Assembly (NCBI GenBank): GCA_963727465.1
Contig: CAVSGL010000012.1
Span: forward strand, 418,295 to 482,294
Reading direction: 5' to 3'
Origin: VRUE01 sp963727465
GTDB taxonomy: Bacteria; Actinomycetota; Thermoleophilia; Solirubrobacterales; 70-9
DNA length: 64,000 nt
The position numbers were made by a program, and so were the translations under genes. The notes beneath the pieces are model-generated. The model saw only the letters and a list, made by a program, of their open reading frames with translations, was not told where the DNA came from and did no database searches. Of this stretch, positions 45,226-54,912 are shown one piece after another; within the stretch, counting starts at the first letter, position 1; each line of letters opens with the position of its first letter.

Positions 45226-46551
45226 CTACCTGAGCGCTCTGCGCAGCAGCTTGCCCGAGGGCGTGCGCGGCAGCGCCGACGCCAGCTCGACCCGCTTCGG
45301 CACCTTGAAGCCGGCGAGCGACTCGGCGCAGTGCCGGCGCAGCTCGTCCGGGGTGGCCGCGGAGCCGTCCTGGAGGACGACGACGGCGGTGACCGCCTGC
45401 TGCCACTCGGGGTCCTCGCGCCCGACGACGGCGGCGTCGGCGACATCGGGGTGGCGCAGCAGCACCGACTCGACTTCGGCCGGGACGACGTTCTCGCCGC
45501 CGCTGACGATCATGTCGTCGATCCGGTCCTCGACGTAGAGGAAGCCGTCCTCGTCGATCCGCCCGAGGTCGCCGGTGTGCAGCCAGCCGTCGGCGTCGAG
45601 CCGGCTCGGGGCCACGGTCGGCCCCTGGACGAGGATCTCGCCCTCGCGAATCCGCAGGTGGGTGGTGAGCAACGGCCGCCCGGCGGAGCCGAGCTTGCGC
45701 TGGGCGAGGTCCGGGGCGAGCGTCGTCACCTGCGAGCAGGCCTCGGTCAGGCCGTAGGTCTGGACGACCGTCGCGCCGCGCCCGATCGCCTCGGCCAGCG
45801 GCTCCTTGGGCACCGGCCCGCCGCCGATCAGGATCGCCCGCGGCCCGGAGAGGTCGGCGCCGGCCTCAAGCAGGCGCATCAGCTGCGTCGTTACCAGGGA
45901 GAGCAGCGAGATCTCTTCCCGCTCCAGGCTGGCGCCGACCCGCTCGACGTCGAAGCCGTCGTGCAGGACGGCGGTGGTGCCGTAGATCACCGAGCGCATC
46001 GCGATGCTGAGCCCGGAGATGTGGCTGAGCGGCAGGCAGCAGAGCCAGCGGTCGGTCGGCTCGACGCCGATGTTGAACGCGGAGCCGACGGCGCTCCAGA
46101 GGAAGTTGCCGTAGGTGAGCTCGACCGCGTCGGGGGCGCCGGTGCTGCCGCTGGTCAGCACCCGGCAGCAGGGCGCGTCCATGTCGTGCTCGCCGAGCAA
46201 TGGCAGGTCGGCCTCGGTCTGGGTCAGCTCGCCGGGGTCGCTGAGATCCACCGCGGGCTCCTCGGCGGCGATCACCGCGGCGCGCTCGGCAGGCGTCAGC
46301 CGCGGGCTGAGCGGCAGCAGCACGGCGCCGACCTTCATCAGCGCGTGCACCAGCACCACCTGCTCGCGGCGCGGCTCCATCGTCAGCGCGGTGAGCGAAC
46401 CGCGCCGCACGCCGTGCGCCTCGAGCCTGCGCGCGACCCAGGTCGCCTCCGCCTCGAGCTCGGCGTAGGTGACCTCGGCCCCGTCCGCGATCAGCGCGGT
46501 TCGGTCGGGGCAGCTCTGGGATCTCTGGGCGAGCCAGTCGTCGAGCTTCAT
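45226..46551 (-). CDS. menE: o-Succinylbenzoate-CoA ligase
   Basis: MenE activates o-succinylbenzoate with CoA in menaquinone synthesis. The 441-residue AMP-forming ligase has LTSGSTGAPDAVELTYGNFL (P-loop), VQTYGLTEACSQVTTL, DGWLHTGDLGRIDEDGFLYV and the C-terminal PRTPSGKLLRRALR with the catalytic Lys. The start MKLDDW (46551) is preferred. It is divergent from menB with 21 bp between starts. Neighbours make the MenE assignment much stronger than the generic family would. Confidence 0.88.
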   Translation of the reverse strand: MKLDDWLAQRSQSCPDRTALIADGAEVTYAELEAEATWVARRLEAHGVRRGSLTALTMEPRREQVVLVHALMKVGAVLLPLSPRLTPAERAAVIAAEEPAVDLSDPGELTQTEADLPLLGEHDMDAPCCRVLTSGSTGAPDAVELTYGNFLWSAVGSAFNIGVEPTDRWLCCLPLSHISGLSIAMRSVIYGTTAVLHDGFDVERVGASLEREEISLLSLVTTQLMRLLEAGADLSGPRAILIGGGPVPKEPLAEAIGRGATVVQTYGLTEACSQVTTLAPDLAQRKLGSAGRPLLTTHLRIREGEILVQGPTVAPSRLDADGWLHTGDLGRIDEDGFLYVEDRIDDMIVSGGENVVPAEVESVLLRHPDVADAAVVGREDPEWQQAVTAVVVLQDGSAATPDELRRHCAESLAGFKVPKRVELASALPRTPSGKLLRRALR

Positions 46552-46572
46552 CGGCGGGATATCGTCCCCATC

Positions 46573-47439
46573 ATGCCCAAACGACACAAACAGGCTCCGC
46601 CCGAGGAGCGGCTCTACGCACCGGTCGCCTGGGAGGCCGCCGGCGAGTACGAGGACATCCGCTACGAGAAGGCGGATGGGATCGCCAAGCTGACGATCGA
46701 CCGCCCGCAGGTGCTGAACGCGTTCCGGCCGCAGACGCTGATCGACGTCGGGGCCGCGCTGTCACTCGCCCGCGAGGACGACGAGGTGGGCGCGATCGTG
46801 CTCACCGGCGAGGGCGAGAAGGCGTTCTGCGCGGGCGGCGACCAGACCGTCCGCGGCGACACCGGCTACGTCGCCGAGGGCGCCTCGATCGGCCGCTTCC
46901 ACGTCACCGACCTTCAGATCCAGATGCGGCGGCTGCCGAAGCCGCTGATCGCGATGGTCGCCGGCTACGCGATCGGCGGCGGCCACATCCTCCACCTCTG
47001 CTGCGACCTGACGATCGCCGCCGACAACGCCGTCTTCGGCCAGACCGGGCCGCGGGTCGGCTCCTGGGACGGCGGCTACGGCGCCTCGCTGCTGCGCGAT
47101 CTGGTCGGCACCAAGAAGGCGAAGGAGTTCTGGATGCTGTGCCGCCAGTACGACGCAGCCGAGGCGCAGGAGATGGGCCTCGTCAACGCGGTCCACCCGG
47201 TGGCGGAGCTGGAGCGCGAGACCGTCGCCTGGTGCCGCGAGATGCTCGCCCTCTCCCCCTTCGCCCTGCGCCTGGTCAAGGCCAGCTTCAACGCGCACGA
47301 GGACGGCTACGCCGGCATCCAGCAGCTCGCTCACGACGCCAACCTGCTCTTCTACGGCAGCGACGAGGCGGCCGAAGGCCGCGAGGCGTTCAAGCAGAAG
47401 CGCGAACCCGAATTCGACCGATTTCCGAGGCGACCATGA
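46573..47439 (+). CDS. menB: 1,4-dihydroxy-2-naphthoyl-CoA synthase
   Basis: MenB closes the naphthoquinone ring. The 288-residue crotonase-fold protein shows FCAGGDQTVRGDTGYV, AMVAGYAIGGGHILHLCCDL (oxyanion hole), and FGQTGPRVGSWDGGYGASLL, which is characteristic of MenB. The stop overlaps the menA start (ATGA). Confidence 0.95.
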   Translation: MPKRHKQAPPEERLYAPVAWEAAGEYEDIRYEKADGIAKLTIDRPQVLNAFRPQTLIDVGAALSLAREDDEVGAIVLTGEGEKAFCAGGDQTVRGDTGYVAEGASIGRFHVTDLQIQMRRLPKPLIAMVAGYAIGGGHILHLCCDLTIAADNAVFGQTGPRVGSWDGGYGASLLRDLVGTKKAKEFWMLCRQYDAAEAQEMGLVNAVHPVAELERETVAWCREMLALSPFALRLVKASFNAHEDGYAGIQQLAHDANLLFYGSDEAAEGREAFKQKREPEFDRFPRRP

Positions 47440-48317
47440 GGATCTGGCTGATGGCAGCGCGGCCGCGCACCCTGCCGGCGGCGATCGCGCCGGTGCTGGT
47501 CGGCACCGCGGTCGCGGTCGAGTCCGAGGGGCACCTGCCGCGCGTCGGCGCCTTCGTCGCCGCCCTGCTCGGCTCGATCTTCATCCAGATCGGCACCAAC
47601 CTCGCCAACGACTACTCCGACGCCAAGCGCGGCGCCGACACGGTCGACCGGCTCGGCCCGGTGCGGGTCACCTCGGCCGGGCTGGTGACGCCGCAGCGGG
47701 TGCTGACCGCGACCTGGATCGCGTTCGGCGTCGCGGTCCTCTGCGGGATCTACCTGACGATCGTCGCCGGTCTCGTGATCCTGCTGATCGGCGCGCTCTC
47801 GATCGCCGCCGGCGTTCTTTACACCGGCGGTCCGCGGCCCTACGGCTACGCCGGCTTCGGCGAGGTCTTCGTCTTCCTCTTCTTCGGCCTGGTCGCCGTC
47901 AACGGCTCCTACTACGTCCAGGTCGAGCGGCTCGACGCGCTGCCGCTGGGGCTCTCGATCGCCGTCGGCTTCCTCGCCACGGCGATCCTCGTCGTCAACA
48001 ACGTGCGTGACATCGAGACCGACCGCCGCGCCGGCAAGAACACGCTGGCGGTGCGGATGGGGCGGCACAACGCGGTCGCCCTCTACCGGCTGCTGGTCGT
48101 CGGCGCCTTCGTCGTGCTGCCGATCGCGCTCGTCGGCAGCGACACCAGCGCGCTGCCGCTGGTCGGCCTGCTGGCGCTGCCGCTGGCGGTGCCACCGCTG
48201 CGGACGATGAGCAACCGCACCGACGGTCCCTCGCTCAACGCCGCCCTGGGCGCGACGGGGGCGCTGCTCGGCGCCTTCAGCCTCCTGGTCACGATCGGCC
48301 TGCTGCTCGCGTCGTAG
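47436..48317 (+). CDS. menA: 1,4-dihydroxy-2-naphthoate polyprenyltransferase
   Basis: MenA attaches the isoprenoid tail to dihydroxynaphthoate in the membrane. The 293-residue UbiA-family protein has the Asp-rich motif NLANDYSDAKRGAD and the second motif NNVRDIETDRRAGKNTLAVR, with about eight membrane helices. It overlaps menB by 4 nt and precedes menC by 9 nt. Confidence 0.95.
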   Translation: MRIWLMAARPRTLPAAIAPVLVGTAVAVESEGHLPRVGAFVAALLGSIFIQIGTNLANDYSDAKRGADTVDRLGPVRVTSAGLVTPQRVLTATWIAFGVAVLCGIYLTIVAGLVILLIGALSIAAGVLYTGGPRPYGYAGFGEVFVFLFFGLVAVNGSYYVQVERLDALPLGLSIAVGFLATAILVVNNVRDIETDRRAGKNTLAVRMGRHNAVALYRLLVVGAFVVLPIALVGSDTSALPLVGLLALPLAVPPLRTMSNRTDGPSLNAALGATGALLGAFSLLVTIGLLLAS

Positions 48318-48326
48318 GCTGCTCTC

Positions 48327-49407
48327 ATGCGCATCGCCTCGGTCGAGGTCGTCCCCTACGCCCTGCCCTTTCGCGAGCCGTACGTGACGGCGCGCGGGAC
48401 TCTGACCCAGCGCGAGATGGTGCTGCTGCGGCTGCGCTCCGCGAGACGGCCTCGAGGGACTCGGCGAAGCCGTGCCGCTGTCGCTGCGCGGCGGGGCTCC
48501 GCTGGCCCAGGTCGCCGCCGAGCTGGAGGCCCTCGCCGCCCTCGATGAGCTCGATGAGGCCGGCCTGCGCGCTGGGGCCGCCGCGCTCTCGCCGCCGGCG
48601 CGCTGTGCGGCGCTGACCGCGCTGCTCGACCTGCGCGGGCGCCTTGCCGCGGCCGACCGTTCGTCTTTTGTCGCGCCCAGCCCGACAAGGAGCGAACGGA
48701 CTGCACCCGTTCGCTGCAACGCGACGCTGGTCGCGGGCGGCCCGGCGGCCGTGGTCGCGGATGCGGAACGCTGGGCGGCCGACGGCTTCTCCACCTTCAA
48801 GCTCAAGCTGGGGACCGGGGACGACGCGGCGCAGGTGCGCGCGGTGCGCGAGGCGCTGGGACCGCGGGCGCGGATCCGGATCGACGCCAACGGCGCCTGG
48901 GACGTGGAGACGGCGAAGCGGGTGCTCGCCGAGATCGAGCCCTATGAGGTCGAGCTGGCCGAGCAACCGGTGGCGAGCGCCGAGCAGGTCGCCGAGGTCG
49001 CGGCTGCGACCAACATCCCGCTCGCGGCGGACGAGAGCGTCGAGACCCGCGCGGACGCGGAACGGGCCGCGCAGGCCGGGGCGTTCGCGATGACCGGGAT
49101 CAAGCTCTCCAAGGTCGGCGGCCCCGAGGGGGCGCTGGAGATCGCCGAGGTTCTGCCCGCCTATGTGACCAGCGCCCTCGACGGCCCGGTCGGAATCGCC
49201 GCGGCCTCGCAGGTCGCGCAATCGCTGGGAGACCTCGGTCGCACGGCCGGGGAGAGCCTCGCCCACGGTCTGGCGACCCAGCGCCTCTTCGCCGCGACCA
49301 TCGCCACCAACGAGTGCGAGTTGCGCGGCGACCTGCTCTACCCGCCGGACGGCCCCGGCCTCGGCGTCGAGATCGACGAGGCCGCCCTGCAAGCCCACCG
49401 CCTCTAG
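48327..49407 (+). pseudogene. menC: o-Succinylbenzoate synthase, split by a one-base frameshift
   Basis: The first 39 codons (MRIASVEVVPYALPFREPYV through LRLRSA) are followed by a frame change at 48444. One extra A breaks the frame; without it the text continues DGLEGLGEAVPLSLRGG and runs to 49407. The enolase-superfamily barrel shows FSTFKLKLGTG, RIDANGAW, ELAEQPV, LAADESVE and TGIKLSKVGG with the catalytic Lys and metal ligands. A palindrome-rich stretch (48658-48713) replaces a usually conserved loop. It may be inactive, a sequencing error, or rescued by frameshifting. Confidence 0.85.
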
Positions 49408-49411
49408 CCCA

Positions 49412-49454
49412 GATGAAGGATTTGGGTCCCCATAGGGGACTCGATCCTTCATTT
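49412..49454. terminator. Hairpin between menC and menD
   Basis: ATGAAGGAT pairs with ATCCTTCAT, and an inner GTCCCC pairs with GGGGAC around a short ATA loop. A TTTT follows on the plus strand (49453-49456 region). It looks like an intrinsic terminator for the menBAC transcript. It ends about 27 nt before menD, so menD may have its own start of transcription. Confidence 0.6.
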
Positions 49455-49480
49455 TGCGTCGCTGGTCTAGGTTCTTGACG

Positions 49481-51235
49481 ATGGACCGAACCAACCGCAA
49501 CACCGCGCTGGCGTCGGCGTTCGCCGACGAGCTCGCACGCTGCGGGCTGCGCCGCGCGGTGATCTCGCCCGGTTCGCGCTCGACGCCGCTGGCGCTGGCG
49601 ATCCGGCGCCAGCCGCAGATCGAGACGAGCGTGATCGTCGACGAGCGCTCCGCCGCGTTCTTCGCGCTCGGCGCGGCGCAGGCGAGTGGGCTGCCGGTGG
49701 CGATCCTCTGCACCTCGGGGACGGCGGCGGCCAACTACCACCCCGCCGTCTGCGAGGCCGACCACTCGGCCGTGCCGCTGCTGGTCCTCACCGCCGACCG
49801 CCCGCCGGAGCTGCGCGGGATCGGCGCCGGCCAGGCGATCGACCAGCTCAAGCTCTACGGCTCCTCGGTGCGCTGGTTCTGCGAGGTCGGTACGCACGAC
49901 GCCGATGACGACGGCCTGCTGCACCACCGGGCGACGGCCTGCCGCGCCTACGCGACGGCGCGCGGCGATGCGCGCCCCGGCCCGGTCCACCTCAACTTTC
50001 CCTTCCGCGAGCCGCTGGCGCCGCTGGCTGAGGACGGCGCGGTTACGGCGACCGATCCGCTGGCGTTGAACGGGCGCGGCGAGGATCGACCGCTGACCGC
50101 GGTGACGCCGCTCGACGAGGAGCCGACGCAGTTCCTGCTCGACGAGGTCGCCGCGCACATCGCCGCGACCGAGATCGGCGTGATCGTCTCCGGCCGCCAG
50201 CTCGACCCCGAGCTGCGCGAGCCGCTCGCCCACCTCGCCCGCAGCGCCGGCTATCCGCTGCTCGCCGAGCCGACCTCGCAGCTCCGCTGTGGACCGCACG
50301 ACCGCTCGCACGTGATCACCGCCTACGACCTGCTGCTGCGCGACGAGCGCTTCCGCGAGGCGGCCTCGCCGGACCTCGTCCTGCGCTTTGGCGAGCTGCC
50401 GACGAGCAAGCCGCTGCGCTCCTGGCTTGCCGGATCCGGGGCCGACCAGATCGTCGTCGACCCGCTCGGCGACTGGAACGAGCCGAGCCGCCGGGCGGCG
50501 GCGCTGCTGCGCGCCGACCCGACCGAGCTTGCCTCCGGCTGGGCGGCCCGACTCGGCGAGGACCGCCCGCCGCCGGCGATGTGGCTGGCGGCCGAGCGGG
50601 CGGCGCGCGAAGCGATCGACGCCGAGCTGAGCGACACGAAGGCCCCCACCGAGCCGGGCCTCCAGCTCGCACTGGGCGCCGCCCACGCCGACGGCGATCT
50701 CGTCTACACCGCGTCGAGCATGCCGATCCGCGACCAGGAGGCCTTCCTGCCCTCGACCGAGGCCGACGCGACCTTCCTCTGCAACCGCGGCACGAACGGG
50801 ATCGACGGCCTGATCTCGTCGGGCATCGGCGCCGCCCACGCGACCGGCCGGCCGATGACGATCGTCACCGGCGACCTCGGCCTCCTGCACGACCTCGGTT
50901 CCCTCGCCGCCCTCCGCGACGTCTCCGCTCCGGTCCGCATCGTCGTCATCGACAACGACGGCGGCGGCATCTTCCACTTCCTCCCCCAGGAGCAGGCCCT
51001 GGACGACGCCGAGTTCGAGGCCCTGCTCGGCACCCCCCGCGGCGTCGACGTCGCCAAGGCCGCCGCCCTCTTCGACCTCCCCCACCGCCGCATCGACTCG
51101 CTCGCCGACCTCCCCGACGCGCTGGCCGCCGGCACCGGCCTGATCGAGGTCAAGACCGACCGCCGCGCCAACACCGATCTCCATCGCCGCATCGCCGACC
51201 GCGTCGCAAGCGCGGTCGAGCTTTTCACCGCATAG
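49481..51235 (+). CDS. menD: SEPHCHC synthase MenD
   Basis: MenD is a ThDP enzyme adding 2-oxoglutarate-derived succinyl semialdehyde to isochorismate. The 584-residue product shows RRAVISPGSRSTPLALAIRR, TSGTAAANYHPAVCEADHSA, FLCNRGTNGIDGLISSGIGA, and the ThDP/Mg segment GDLGLLHDLGSL with VVIDNDGGGIFHFLP. I start at the ATG at 49481. The stop codon lies inside a REP-like hairpin (51211-51255). menF is convergent 29 nt away. Confidence 0.95.
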   Translation: MDRTNRNTALASAFADELARCGLRRAVISPGSRSTPLALAIRRQPQIETSVIVDERSAAFFALGAAQASGLPVAILCTSGTAAANYHPAVCEADHSAVPLLVLTADRPPELRGIGAGQAIDQLKLYGSSVRWFCEVGTHDADDDGLLHHRATACRAYATARGDARPGPVHLNFPFREPLAPLAEDGAVTATDPLALNGRGEDRPLTAVTPLDEEPTQFLLDEVAAHIAATEIGVIVSGRQLDPELREPLAHLARSAGYPLLAEPTSQLRCGPHDRSHVITAYDLLLRDERFREAASPDLVLRFGELPTSKPLRSWLAGSGADQIVVDPLGDWNEPSRRAAALLRADPTELASGWAARLGEDRPPPAMWLAAERAAREAIDAELSDTKAPTEPGLQLALGAAHADGDLVYTASSMPIRDQEAFLPSTEADATFLCNRGTNGIDGLISSGIGAAHATGRPMTIVTGDLGLLHDLGSLAALRDVSAPVRIVVIDNDGGGIFHFLPQEQALDDAEFEALLGTPRGVDVAKAAALFDLPHRRIDSLADLPDALAAGTGLIEVKTDRRANTDLHRRIADRVASAVELFTA

Positions 51236-51255
51236 CGTGGAAAACCTCGACAGCG
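51211..51255. repeat. REP-like palindromic element, copy 2
   Basis: This 45-nt hairpin matches the one at 44151-44195 at 39 of 45 positions. It covers the last codons and stop of menD and lies between the convergent menD and menF, where it could terminate transcription both ways. Confidence 0.65.
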
Positions 51256-51263
51256 GGAACTGT

Positions 51264-52670
51264 TTACTCGGCGACCAGCGGCAGCAAAGCCTGGAGCTTG
51301 ACCTCGGTCTCCTCGAGCTCGGCTGCGGGGTCGGAGCCGGCGACGACGCCGACGCCGGCGAAGAGGCGGGCTTCGCGGTCGCGGAGCAGGGCGCTGCGCA
51401 GGGCGACGCAGAACTCGCCGTCCTCGGTGGCGTCCATCCAGCCAACCGGGGCGGCGTACCAGCCGCGATCCATCCGCTCCAGCTCCTCGATCGCAGGGGC
51501 CGCGGCCGGCCAGGGCTCGCCGCCGACGGCCGGAGTCGGGTGCAGCATCCCGGCCAGCTCGACCGCCGAGCGCGGTTCGGCGAGCTGGGCGATCACCGGC
51601 GTCGCCAGGTGCTGGATGTTGGCCACCCTGACCAGCTCCGGCTCCTCGCCCGTCTGCACCCAGACCGCGTGCGGACGCAGCTTGCGCACGATGCGCTCGG
51701 CGACGATTCGCTGCTCGCGGCGGTTCTTGTCGCTGCGCAGGAGCTGCTCGCCGAGGTGGTCGTCGACCGCGGGGTCGGAGCTGCGCCGGGTCGAGCCGGC
51801 CAGGGCGACGGTCGAGGCGCCGGCGCCGGAGCGGCGGATCAGCAGCTCGGGGCTGGCGCCGATGAACGCCGCCTCGGGGGTGCCGCGGCAGAAGCAGAAG
51901 CAGGAGGGGAACTGCTCGCGCAGGGCGCCGAAGATCGCCGCCGCATCGTGCGCGGCGGCGGCCTCGACCGTCACCTCGCGGGCGAGCACCACCTTGCTGA
52001 ACTCCCCCGCTCCGATCCGCTCTGTCGCGGCTTCCACCGCGCTTTCGAAGTCTCCCGGCGGCAGCACGCTGCGGATCTCCGGCCGCTCGGTCAGGTGCGG
52101 CTCGAGCAGCGGCAGCGGGTCGGCTCGCAGCGCGGCCAGGCGCGCCGCCGCGCGGTCGGCGGGCCGCTCGGCGTCGTCGCTCGGCGAGACGACCAGGTTG
52201 ACGGTGACGTAGGACTCCTCGCCGACCCGGCAGATCGAGAGCTCCGGCAGGATCAGCGACGCCGGTGAGAAGGATGACCAGGCCGACGAGCGTGCCCCGT
52301 CCGGCTCGAAGGCAAATCCCCCGGTCCAGACCGGTCCGGCCCCGGAGGGCAACCCAGCCGGCTCGTCCAGCATCGCCCCGTCATTGAGGCGCAGGCATTC
52401 GCGCGCCACGTCCTCGAAGCGTCGATCGCCTCGCGAGCTGGCCTCGTGTGCAACCCCGAGCGCCCCCAGCGCGAACTCGCGATCCGGTTGCTCCCAGCAG
52501 AACCAGCGATCGGACGCAAGGCGCGAAGCAAACGCGACCGCGCAGGGATCCTTCAGATCGACCTGGGAAGTGACGCTGACGAGAGTTCTCTGCCGCCGTC
52601 CGAGCGCCCGCTCGACCGCCGGCCCCAGGCCGGCAATCAGCCCCTCAGTCGCCGCCGCGAGCGATGGCAA
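51264..52670 (-). CDS. menF: Isochorismate synthase (menaquinone type)
   Basis: MenF converts chorismate to isochorismate, the entry to menaquinone. The 468-residue chorismate-binding protein shows GEFSKVVLAREVTVEAAAAH, FIGASPELLIRRSG, ALAGSTRRSSDP, HLATPVIAQL, LHPTPAVGG, and the C-terminal RLFAGVGVVAGSDPAAELEE. The TTG at 52668-52670 overlaps ilvN by 26 nt, so a later start is possible. It could in principle serve a siderophore pathway, but adjacency to menD supports MenF. Confidence 0.9.
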   Translation of the reverse strand: MPSLAAATEGLIAGLGPAVERALGRRQRTLVSVTSQVDLKDPCAVAFASRLASDRWFCWEQPDREFALGALGVAHEASSRGDRRFEDVARECLRLNDGAMLDEPAGLPSGAGPVWTGGFAFEPDGARSSAWSSFSPASLILPELSICRVGEESYVTVNLVVSPSDDAERPADRAAARLAALRADPLPLLEPHLTERPEIRSVLPPGDFESAVEAATERIGAGEFSKVVLAREVTVEAAAAHDAAAIFGALREQFPSCFCFCRGTPEAAFIGASPELLIRRSGAGASTVALAGSTRRSSDPAVDDHLGEQLLRSDKNRREQRIVAERIVRKLRPHAVWVQTGEEPELVRVANIQHLATPVIAQLAEPRSAVELAGMLHPTPAVGGEPWPAAAPAIEELERMDRGWYAAPVGWMDATEDGEFCVALRSALLRDREARLFAGVGVVAGSDPAAELEETEVKLQALLPLVAE

Positions 52671-53190
52671 TCTCGCCGGTCCTCACCATTTCTATGAGCC
52701 CATGCGGGCGGATCATCCGCTCGAACGCCTCGATCTTGTCGGCCGAGCCGGTCACCTCGATCGTCATCGTGCGCCGCGCCACGTCGATGATCTTGGCGCG
52801 GAAGATCTCGGCGAACTGGATGATCTCGGCGCGGCTCTCGACCGCGGCGGAGACCTTGAACATCGCCATCTCGCGAGCCACGGTCTCCTCCGGCTCCATG
52901 TCGCGGATTTTGAGCACGTTGACCAGCTTGTGCAGCTGCTTGGTCACCTGGTCGATCGGGTGGACGGCGCCGTCGAGCGTCAGCGTGATCCGCGAGATGC
53001 TCGGGTCGTCGGTCGGGCCGACGGCGAGCGTGTCGATGTTGAACCCGCGCCGCGAGAACAGCCCCGCGATCCGCGCCAGGACCCCCGGTTTGTTCTCCAC
53101 CAGGATCGAGAGGATGTGCTTGCGCCCGCTCAGCTGACCGGGCACGTGCAGATCCTCGAGCTTGACCATCTCCGGGGTGCCGGCCTCCAT
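52645..53190 (-). CDS. ilvN: Acetolactate synthase small (regulatory) subunit
   Basis: The 181-residue ACT-domain subunit gives valine feedback control to IlvB. It shows HILSILVENKPGVLARIAGL, FSRRGFNIDTLAVGPTDDPS and the second half FRAKIIDVARRTMTIEVTGS. The ATG (53188-53190) overlaps the ilvB stop by one base (TGATG). An internal ATG nine residues later could also serve. Confidence 0.95.
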   Translation of the reverse strand: MEAGTPEMVKLEDLHVPGQLSGRKHILSILVENKPGVLARIAGLFSRRGFNIDTLAVGPTDDPSISRITLTLDGAVHPIDQVTKQLHKLVNVLKIRDMEPEETVAREMAMFKVSAAVESRAEIIQFAEIFRAKIIDVARRTMTIEVTGSADKIEAFERMIRPHGLIEMVRTGEIAIARGGD

Positions 53191-54887
53191 CAGCTCACCT
53201 TCTGCGGCGCCTCGACCATGTTGCGCGCCGCTTCGCCGGGCGGGATCATCGGGTAGCAGTTCTCCTCCTGGGCGACCCGAACGTCGACCAGCACCGGTCC
53301 GTCGGTCTCCAGCGCCTCCGTCATCCTGCCTTCGAGCTCGTCGGCGTTCTCGCAGCGAATGCCCTTCGCGCCGAAGGCCTCGGCCAGCTTCACCCAGTCG
53401 GGGCTGGCGCCCATCTGCACCGAGCTGTAGCGCTTCTCCCAGAAGAGCTCCTGCCACTGGCGGACCATGCCCATGTAGCCGTTGTTCATCAGGAAGACCT
53501 TGACCGGGATCTGCTCGTTGACGCAGGTCGCGAGCTCCTGGCAGGTCATGATCAGGCTGCCGTCGCCGGCCAGGCAGACGACGTCGTCGTCCGGCCGGGC
53601 CACCTTGGCGCCGACCGCTGCCGGCAGGCCGAAGCCCATCGTCCCCAGCCCACCCGAGTTGATCCAGCGTCGCGGCCGGTCGAAGCCGTAGTACTGGGCG
53701 GCCCACATCTGGTGCTGGCCGACGTCGGAGGTGACGATCGCGTCGCCGCCGGTCGCGCGGTGCATCGCCTCGACCATGAACTGCGGCTTGATCTCGTCGC
53801 CGTCGCCGGCGTCGTAACGCAGCGGGTGCTGCTCCTGCCACTCGCGCAGCTGCTTCCACCAGCCGTCGAGGCGGGTCGAGTCGGTCTGTAGGGCGCGGTA
53901 CTCGCGGGTCAGCTCCGGCAGCACGAGCTTGGCGTCGCCGACGATCGGGATGTGGGCGCCGACGTTCTTCGAGATCTCCGCCGGGTCGATGTCGATGTGG
54001 ATCACTTTCGCCTGCGGCGCGAACTCGGAGAGCTTGCCGGTGATTCGATCGTCGAAGCGGGCGCCGATCGCGACGATCAGGTCGGCGCTGTCCATCGCCC
54101 AGTTCGCCGTCACCGTGCCGTGCATGCCGAGCATCCCGAGCCAGTGCTCGCCCGACGCCGGATAGGCGCCGAGGCCCATCAGGGTCGAGGTGACCGGGAA
54201 GCGGTCCGCCGCGGCGAGCTCGCGCAGCTCCTCCGACGCATTCGCGTTGACCACGCCGCCGCCGGTATAGAAGATCGGCCGCCTGGCGTTGGCCAGTGCT
54301 TTGGCGGCGATCCGCACCTGTTTGATGTTGCCCTTGCTGAACGGTTTGTAGCCGGGCAGCTCGACCGGCTCGGTGCGCGGCGCGTACTCGATCTCGGCGC
54401 GCGAGAAGTCCTGCGGGATGTCGAGCAGCACCGGCCCCGGCCGCCCGGTCGAGGCGACGTGGAAGGCCTCGTGCACGTACTCGGGGATCTGGCGCGGGTC
54501 GGTCACCTGGAAGGAGTGCTTGACGAAGGGCAGGGTCGCGCCGAGGATGTCGGCCTCCTGGAAGCCGTCGGTGCCGATCAGCTCGGTTCGCACCTGGCCG
54601 GTGATGAACACCGTCGGCACCGAGTCCATCATCGCGTCGGCGATCGGCGTCACCAGGTTGGTCGCGCCCGGGCCCGAGGTGGCGAACGCCACTCCGACCT
54701 CGCCCGAGGCCATCGCGTAGCCCTCGGCGGCGTGACCGCCGCCCTGCTCGTGGCGCACCTGGACGTGGCGGAAGCCGGCGTCGACGAGCGCGTCGTAGGT
54801 CGGCAGGTTCGCCCCGCCGGGGATCCCGAAGACGTTCTCGACGCCCTCGGCCTTGAGGCTTTCCATCAACGCGTCCGCTGCTCGCAT
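53190..54887 (-). CDS. ilvB: Acetolactate synthase large (catalytic) subunit
   Basis: IlvB is the ThDP- and FAD-dependent first enzyme of Val/Ile/Leu synthesis. The 565-residue product shows NVFGIPGGANLPTYDALVDA, the catalytic Glu in RHEQGGGHAAEGYAM, GPGATNLVTPIADAMMDSVP, and the ThDP motif AGDGSLIMTCQELATCVNEQ with LMNNGYMGMVRQWQELF. It begins 25 nt after the sqdB stop, so there is no room for an attenuator leader here. Confidence 0.96.
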   Translation of the reverse strand: MRAADALMESLKAEGVENVFGIPGGANLPTYDALVDAGFRHVQVRHEQGGGHAAEGYAMASGEVGVAFATSGPGATNLVTPIADAMMDSVPTVFITGQVRTELIGTDGFQEADILGATLPFVKHSFQVTDPRQIPEYVHEAFHVASTGRPGPVLLDIPQDFSRAEIEYAPRTEPVELPGYKPFSKGNIKQVRIAAKALANARRPIFYTGGGVVNANASEELRELAAADRFPVTSTLMGLGAYPASGEHWLGMLGMHGTVTANWAMDSADLIVAIGARFDDRITGKLSEFAPQAKVIHIDIDPAEISKNVGAHIPIVGDAKLVLPELTREYRALQTDSTRLDGWWKQLREWQEQHPLRYDAGDGDEIKPQFMVEAMHRATGGDAIVTSDVGQHQMWAAQYYGFDRPRRWINSGGLGTMGFGLPAAVGAKVARPDDDVVCLAGDGSLIMTCQELATCVNEQIPVKVFLMNNGYMGMVRQWQELFWEKRYSSVQMGASPDWVKLAEAFGAKGIRCENADELEGRMTEALETDGPVLVDVRVAQEENCYPMIPPGEAARNMVEAPQKVS

Positions 54888-54912
54888 GGGACTCGCGATG
54901 GTACCAGCGGGC

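Noticed and set aside
49412..49454. tRNA-like element between menC and menD
   Set aside because: It contains GGGGACTCGATCC but folds into one long hairpin with no cloverleaf; a terminator is the simpler reading.
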